Assembly (NCBI RefSeq): GCF_000296215.2
Contig: NZ_CP013949.1
Span: 3,713,501-3,777,500, forward strand
Length of the DNA stretch: 64,000 bases
Source: Bradyrhizobium sp. CCGE-LA001
GTDB taxonomy: Bacteria > Pseudomonadota > Alphaproteobacteria > Rhizobiales > Xanthobacteraceae
Direction of reading: 5' to 3'
Position numbers and translations under genes: made by a program. Position 1 is the first letter of the stretch, and every line of letters begins with the position of its first letter. Shown here in pieces: positions 59,812 through 64,000 of this stretch. Under the pieces are notes generated by a model, which was not told where the DNA came from, did not search any database, and saw only the letters and a program-made list of their open reading frames with translations.

Positions 59812-61782
59812 TTAGAGCCCCGTCGACGCCTCGATCTTGAACTGTCCGAGCGCGACGATCGGCTCGCGGTTCATGACATCCATGAATTGAACCACCGGCA
59901 CCTTCCCGCGCGGCGTCAGCTTGAGGGAGAGCGTCTGGCCCGAGGTCGCGACGAAGTCGGCGAGCGCATCTGCCGCCGCCTTGGCATCGGGATTTGATGC
60001 CGCGAGCTTCTCGCCCTGCGCCTGGATCATCTCGACGATGGCGCTGCGCGCGGCGTCGCGGCTGACGTTCTGGATGCGCGAGAATTGCGCCACGACCAGA
60101 TCGACGGCGCCGCTGTCGCGCAAGGAAAGCTCGATCGCGCCGGCCTCGATCCGCCCGGCATCGCTCATGGCCTGCGCCGGATCGGTCGTGAACACGCCGC
60201 GCGGCACGTTGGCGAGCGCGAAGCGGGCCTGCGCCTTGGCGAGATTGCCGAGATCGATCGTTGCGGGCGCAAGCGCGAACGCCCCCGACGACTCCGTCCA
60301 GGCCGCACCGAGATCGAGGTCGATCGCGAGCTTGTCGACACCCGCCATGATCAGCGGCCGCTGTGCCGGGCTGGCGGGATCGGTCGGCGCGACCATCTTC
60401 ACCACCAGATTGGCCTTGCTCGGGATCGATCCGACCAGCTGCCCCCAGTTCAGGCTGAGCGTGTCGATGGTAACGAACTGGCGCGCGCTCTTGTAGGGCG
60501 CCACCACGCCCTTGATCTCGGCGCCTTCCAGCACGCGGAACAGGCCCAGCATCTGATCGGGCGAGGGCACTTTGCCTTGAGCGCCGAGCCCTGCAGCCCA
60601 GCGCATCAGGTTTGCCGCGCTGAACGATTTCAGCGCGAAACGCTCCATCTTGAACTGGCCTTGCGGGGACGGTGTATCGACGCCTTCGACCGCGAATTCG
60701 CCCTCGCGATATCTGACGGCATTGATCCTGGCCGTCCCTTGCGGCGTGCCCATCGACGTCTTGCCGATCTCGATCCTGCCGATGCGAAGGCCTTCATAGA
60801 ATCCGGCGACCTTCTCCATCATCTCGCGCGATTGCGCGGCGGTCGGGACGATCGATCGGTCCGTCGGCATCAGCGCCAGGATATCGGCCGGACGAAATTT
60901 CGATGGCTGCACCGCGATGTCCTCGAAATTGATCCCCTCGATCTCCATCCGCATGCCCTGGGTCGATTTGAGCACATAAGGACCGGCCGAGATCTGCCGG
61001 TAAACGCGATGATAGTTGTCGTCGCCGGTCTTCTGCGGATCGAGCGCCGCAGCGATTGCGGTCGCGTCGAAATCGTTGACGATCATGTTGGAGAGATCGC
61101 CGGTCAGCTTGTCCGGCTTGCCCGGCTGCGGCACGTCGATGGTGAAGACGGCGCGGTCGGCTTTCATCGCCTCGACCTTGCCGCGCTTGAGGTTCTGGAT
61201 CGCCAGCCCGGAATAGGCGATCTCGCCATTGCCGGCGGCGCTGCCGCTCGCGTCGAAGGTCATCGTCAGCGTCGGAGCCGTGACCGACGATGCCGTGATG
61301 CTTGCGTACCGTTCGAGTACATAGCGGTAAAGGTCGATCAGGGAGCCGCTCGTCGGCGGATCGCCGACGCGAACGGGGCCGGCATAGTCCCGCAAGGTGA
61401 GTTGCGGGATCTTGTAGGATGCCTTCAGCTTCGCGGCGCCGACCTGGTCCAGGGCGACCTCGAATCCGGCGACGTCGATGCTGTCAGCCGAGAAGGTGGT
61501 ATCGTCGATCAGGCGAACGCCGGTGCCCTTGATGCCGGCGATCTTGATCTGCGCCTGCGGCTTGTCGCCGGGCGTGATCGCGATGTCCTCGATCGTCAGG
61601 ATGCGCGCGGGCAGATCGAATCCAAGCTTGCCGTAGCTTGCCTTGCCGCCGCTCGAACGGATCCTGTCGAAGGTGGCTTCGACCTCGGCCGTGGCGCGAT
61701 GCCTGGCGTAGAGGTCGAGGCCGAACCATCCGCCCGCGGCGAGCACGAAGAGTGCCACCAGCCCGATCAGGATTCGCTTCAT
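59812..61782 (-). CDS. Large membrane-anchored periplasmic protein, AsmA-like
   Basis: A 656-residue protein with one N-terminal membrane helix (MKRILIGLVALFVLAAGGWF). A long beta-rich region follows with recurring patterns such as LTLRDYAGPV, RIEIGKTSMGTPQGTARINA and a C-terminal RGKVPVVQFMDVMN. This matches the layout of AsmA/YhdP/TamB-type or DUF945-type envelope proteins, which are implicated in lipid traffic, but I do not see a diagnostic motif and treat this as a hypothesis. The ATG at 61782 fits the start of the membrane helix; the frame continues to 61869. Confidence 0.75.
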   Translation of the reverse strand: MKRILIGLVALFVLAAGGWFGLDLYARHRATAEVEATFDRIRSSGGKASYGKLGFDLPARILTIEDIAITPGDKPQAQIKIAGIKGTGVRLIDDTTFSADSIDVAGFEVALDQVGAAKLKASYKIPQLTLRDYAGPVRVGDPPTSGSLIDLYRYVLERYASITASSVTAPTLTMTFDASGSAAGNGEIAYSGLAIQNLKRGKVEAMKADRAVFTIDVPQPGKPDKLTGDLSNMIVNDFDATAIAAALDPQKTGDDNYHRVYRQISAGPYVLKSTQGMRMEIEGINFEDIAVQPSKFRPADILALMPTDRSIVPTAAQSREMMEKVAGFYEGLRIGRIEIGKTSMGTPQGTARINAVRYREGEFAVEGVDTPSPQGQFKMERFALKSFSAANLMRWAAGLGAQGKVPSPDQMLGLFRVLEGAEIKGVVAPYKSARQFVTIDTLSLNWGQLVGSIPSKANLVVKMVAPTDPASPAQRPLIMAGVDKLAIDLDLGAAWTESSGAFALAPATIDLGNLAKAQARFALANVPRGVFTTDPAQAMSDAGRIEAGAIELSLRDSGAVDLVVAQFSRIQNVSRDAARSAIVEMIQAQGEKLAASNPDAKAAADALADFVATSGQTLSLKLTPRGKVPVVQFMDVMNREPIVALGQFKIEASTGL

Positions 61783-62031
61783 TCCGCTGCCCCAGTTGCC
61801 CGTTTTTGATCGCGCAACCTGGCATATTCGCGAAACGGCGGGCGGTCCAGGGAAAGCTATGGTTTTCAAATATTTGACAACGCGTCTTGTTGATGGGCGC
61901 GCAATCGGATGTTGCCACCGGGGCGGCCGGCGTGCTTCATCCCGTTTCCATGACCCGGAAATAACCGTTCATCTTGGGCGGTGGCTCCGGATCGGGCATT
62001 TTGAGGCCGGTAACGCGAAGCGAGACACCGC

Positions 62032-64000
62032 ATGTCGTCCTATTCTGATGATCTCCACCAGGCGGCGCTCGCCTATCACCGCCTGCCGCGCCCGGGAAAG
62101 CTCGAGATCCAGGCGAGCAAGCCGCTCGCCAACCAGCGCGACCTCGCGCTCGCCTATTCTCCGGGTGTCGCCGCCGCCTGCACCGAGATCGCCAAGAACC
62201 CCGCAGAGGCCGCCTCGCTGACCACCCGCGCCAATCTGGTTGCCGTGGTTTCGAACGGCACCGCCGTGCTCGGTCTCGGCAATATCGGCCCGCTGGCGTC
62301 CAAGCCCGTGATGGAGGGCAAGGCGGTCCTGTTCAAGAAATTCGCCGGCATCGACGTGTTCGACATCGAGATCGCCGCCGACACCATCGACCGCGTGGTC
62401 GAAACCGTCGCGGCGCTCGAACCGACCTTCGGCGGCATCAATCTGGAAGACATCCGCGGACCGGAGTGCTTCGAGATCGAGGCGCGCCTGAAAGAGCGCA
62501 TGAAGATCCCGGTCTTTCATGACGACCAGCACGGCACTGCGATCATCGTCGCCGCCGCCATCACCAACGGCCTTCGGCTGAACGGCAAGAAGCTGTCCGA
62601 CGTCAAGATCGTGGCGTCGGGGGCAGGGGCCGCGGCCATCGCAACGCTGAATCTCCTGGTGTCGATGGGCGCGCAGCGCAAGAACATCTGGGTCTGCGAC
62701 ATCGACGGCCTCGTGCATGAGGGCCGCAACACCTCGATGGACCGTTGGAAGGCGGTCTACGCCCAGAAGACCGACAAGCGCACGCTGGCCGACGTGATCG
62801 GCGGCGCCGACATCTTCGTCGGCCTCTCGGCGCCCGGCGTACTCAAGCCCGAGATGGCGAAGGCGATGGGCGACAAGCCGCTCATCATGGCGCTCGCCAA
62901 TCCCGTACCGGAGATTATGCCGGAGGAGGCCCGCAAGGTGCGCCCCGACGCCATGATCTGCACCGGCCGTTCCGACTATCCGAACCAGGTCAACAACGTC
63001 CTCTGCTTTCCCTTCATCTTCCGCGGCGCGCTCGATGTCGGCGCTAGCGCCATCAACGAGGAGATGAAGCTCGCCGCCGTCGAGGCCATCGCCCAGCTCG
63101 CGCGCGAAGCGCCGTCGGATGCGGTGGCGCAAGGCTTTGACACCGGCGAGACGCAAGGCTTCGGTCCGGGATCGCTGATCCCGAGCCCGTTCGATCCGCG
63201 TCTAATCCTGCGCATCGCGCCCGCCGTCGCCAAGGCGGCGATGGAATCGGGCGTGGCGACGCGGCCCATCACCAATTTCGACGAATACACCGCATTGCTC
63301 GAGCGCTTCGCGTTCCGCTCCGGCCTCGTCATGAAGCCGATGTTCGCCAAGGCCAAGACCCAGCCGGTGCGCGTGATCTACGCGGAAGGCGAGGACGAGC
63401 GCGTGCTCCGCGCCACGCAAGTTGTGCTGGAGGAAAAGGTGGCGCGCCCGATCCTGGTCGGTCGTCCCTCGGTGGTCGAGGCGCGCATCAAGCGCTTCGG
63501 CCTGTCGATCAAGGCGGGCAAGGATTTCGATCTCGTCAATCCCGAGGACGATCCGCGCTATCGCTCCTATGTGCAGTCCTATGTCGAGGTCGCCGGCCGT
63601 CGCGGCGTGACGCCGGACGCGGCACGCACGGTGGTGCGCACCAACAACACCGTTATCGCAGCGCTCGCGGTGACGCGCGGAGAGGCCGATGCGATGCTCT
63701 GCGGCGTCGAGGGCCGCTATATGAGCCACCTGCGCCATGTCCGCGAGATCGTCGGCTTCTCGCCCGGTGTCAGCGACTACGCCGCGCTGGCACTGCTGAT
63801 CACCAGCAAGGGCGCCTTCTTCATCGCCGACACGCAGGTGCGCCCCAATCCGAGTGCCGAGGAGCTCGCCGAGATCGCCTCGCTCGCGGCCGTTCATGTG
63901 CAGCGTTTCAACATCAAGCCGAAGATCGCCTTCGTCTCGCACTCCGATTTCGGCAGCTACGATACGGATTCCTCGCGCAAGATGCGCCGGGCGACCCAGT
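62032..64000 (+). CDS. maeB: NADP-dependent malic enzyme with phosphotransacetylase-like C-terminal domain (partial)
   Basis: Converts malate to pyruvate and CO2 with NADP+. The 656 visible residues start MSSYSDDLHQAALAYHRLPR. Malic-enzyme blocks are LALAYSPGVAAACTEIAKNP, VVSNGTAVLGLGNIGPLASK, FHDDQHGTAIIVAAAITNGL and the nucleotide-binding VASGAGAAAIATLNLL (about 196-215). From about residue 440 a phosphate acetyl/butyryltransferase-type domain begins (VRVIYAEGEDERVLRATQVV). That domain is usually regulatory or inactive in this fusion. The C-terminus lies beyond 64000. Confidence 0.95.
   Translation, partial: MSSYSDDLHQAALAYHRLPRPGKLEIQASKPLANQRDLALAYSPGVAAACTEIAKNPAEAASLTTRANLVAVVSNGTAVLGLGNIGPLASKPVMEGKAVLFKKFAGIDVFDIEIAADTIDRVVETVAALEPTFGGINLEDIRGPECFEIEARLKERMKIPVFHDDQHGTAIIVAAAITNGLRLNGKKLSDVKIVASGAGAAAIATLNLLVSMGAQRKNIWVCDIDGLVHEGRNTSMDRWKAVYAQKTDKRTLADVIGGADIFVGLSAPGVLKPEMAKAMGDKPLIMALANPVPEIMPEEARKVRPDAMICTGRSDYPNQVNNVLCFPFIFRGALDVGASAINEEMKLAAVEAIAQLAREAPSDAVAQGFDTGETQGFGPGSLIPSPFDPRLILRIAPAVAKAAMESGVATRPITNFDEYTALLERFAFRSGLVMKPMFAKAKTQPVRVIYAEGEDERVLRATQVVLEEKVARPILVGRPSVVEARIKRFGLSIKAGKDFDLVNPEDDPRYRSYVQSYVEVAGRRGVTPDAARTVVRTNNTVIAALAVTRGEADAMLCGVEGRYMSHLRHVREIVGFSPGVSDYAALALLITSKGAFFIADTQVRPNPSAEELAEIASLAAVHVQRFNIKPKIAFVSHSDFGSYDTDSSRKMRRATQ

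Noticed and set aside
60085..61809. 574-codon plus-strand frame opposite the AsmA-like gene
   Set aside because: Composition is Arg/Asp/His-rich without any fold pattern; the minus-strand protein has a membrane anchor and balanced composition.
61969..63156. 395-codon minus-strand frame opposite maeB
   Set aside because: maeB on the plus strand is unmistakable; the antisense frame is unsupported.

Overview
The window reads as chromosomal DNA of a GC-rich alphaproteobacterium, most likely Bradyrhizobium or a close relative. This is an inference from three things: gene order (mltG-yicC-gmk; lptF-lptG-lptD-surA-pdxA-rsmA next to pepA-holC; ppx-ppk-hda-like; purM-purN; rnd; aspS), the protein families, and intergenic palindromic repeats of a kind common in Bradyrhizobium genomes. 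No rRNA, tRNA, CRISPR array, prophage, transposase or complete insertion sequence was seen. Almost every base lies in or near a gene.

Layout. 0-2 kb: tail of a probable MltG, then yicC and gmk. 1.9-12.8 kb: an accessory stretch with a secreted membrane-anchored protein, several small secreted or membrane proteins, a winged-helix/TPR regulator, an orphan tripartite-tricarboxylate binding protein, a PPOX flavoprotein, a cupin, two paralogous Crp/Fnr regulators, and a zinc alcohol dehydrogenase. Between 10.7 and 11.7 kb two exact and one near match to the EcfG general-stress promoter precede small genes. 12.8-20.5 kb: an envelope/translation operon on the minus strand, lptF-lptG-lptD-surA-pdxA-rsmA, mostly joined by 1-4 bp start/stop overlaps. 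20.8-23.5 kb: pepA, holC and a lipoprotein gene; a 12-bp triple repeat forms a mini-ORF bridging pepA and holC. 23.5-25 kb: a MarR regulator divergent from a monooxygenase-like/membrane protein pair, with a repeated operator between. 25-34.4 kb: a second orphan TctC protein, an ABC-F ATPase, ndk, a TerC-family membrane protein, and a TonB receptor plus PepSY membrane protein for iron uptake.

34.4-43.6 kb: ppx, ppk, an Hda-like protein, a CDP-alcohol phosphatidyltransferase, purM-purN, a frameshifted DUF6678-like gene, cspA and an autotransporter-type barrel. 43.6-48.3 kb: an unassigned cassette of a LysR regulator, two GNAT-like proteins, an isochorismatase-fold protein lacking the usual nucleophilic Cys and a 54-residue protein, then a class III aminotransferase behind an array of CAAG/CTTG palindromes. 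48.4-64 kb: rnd, a 36-residue membrane protein, a LysR/quinone-oxidoreductase pair, a phosphodiesterase with a sugar/glycerophosphate-type ABC importer that has no ATPase gene beside it, selO, aspS, a large AsmA-like envelope protein and the 5' part of maeB.

The candidates most likely to hold undescribed biology are the 44.6-48.3 kb cassette with its operator array, the pepA-holC mini-ORF, the putative stress-regulated small genes at 10.7-11.7 kb, and several proteins too short for usual gene callers. Functions for these are not established here.
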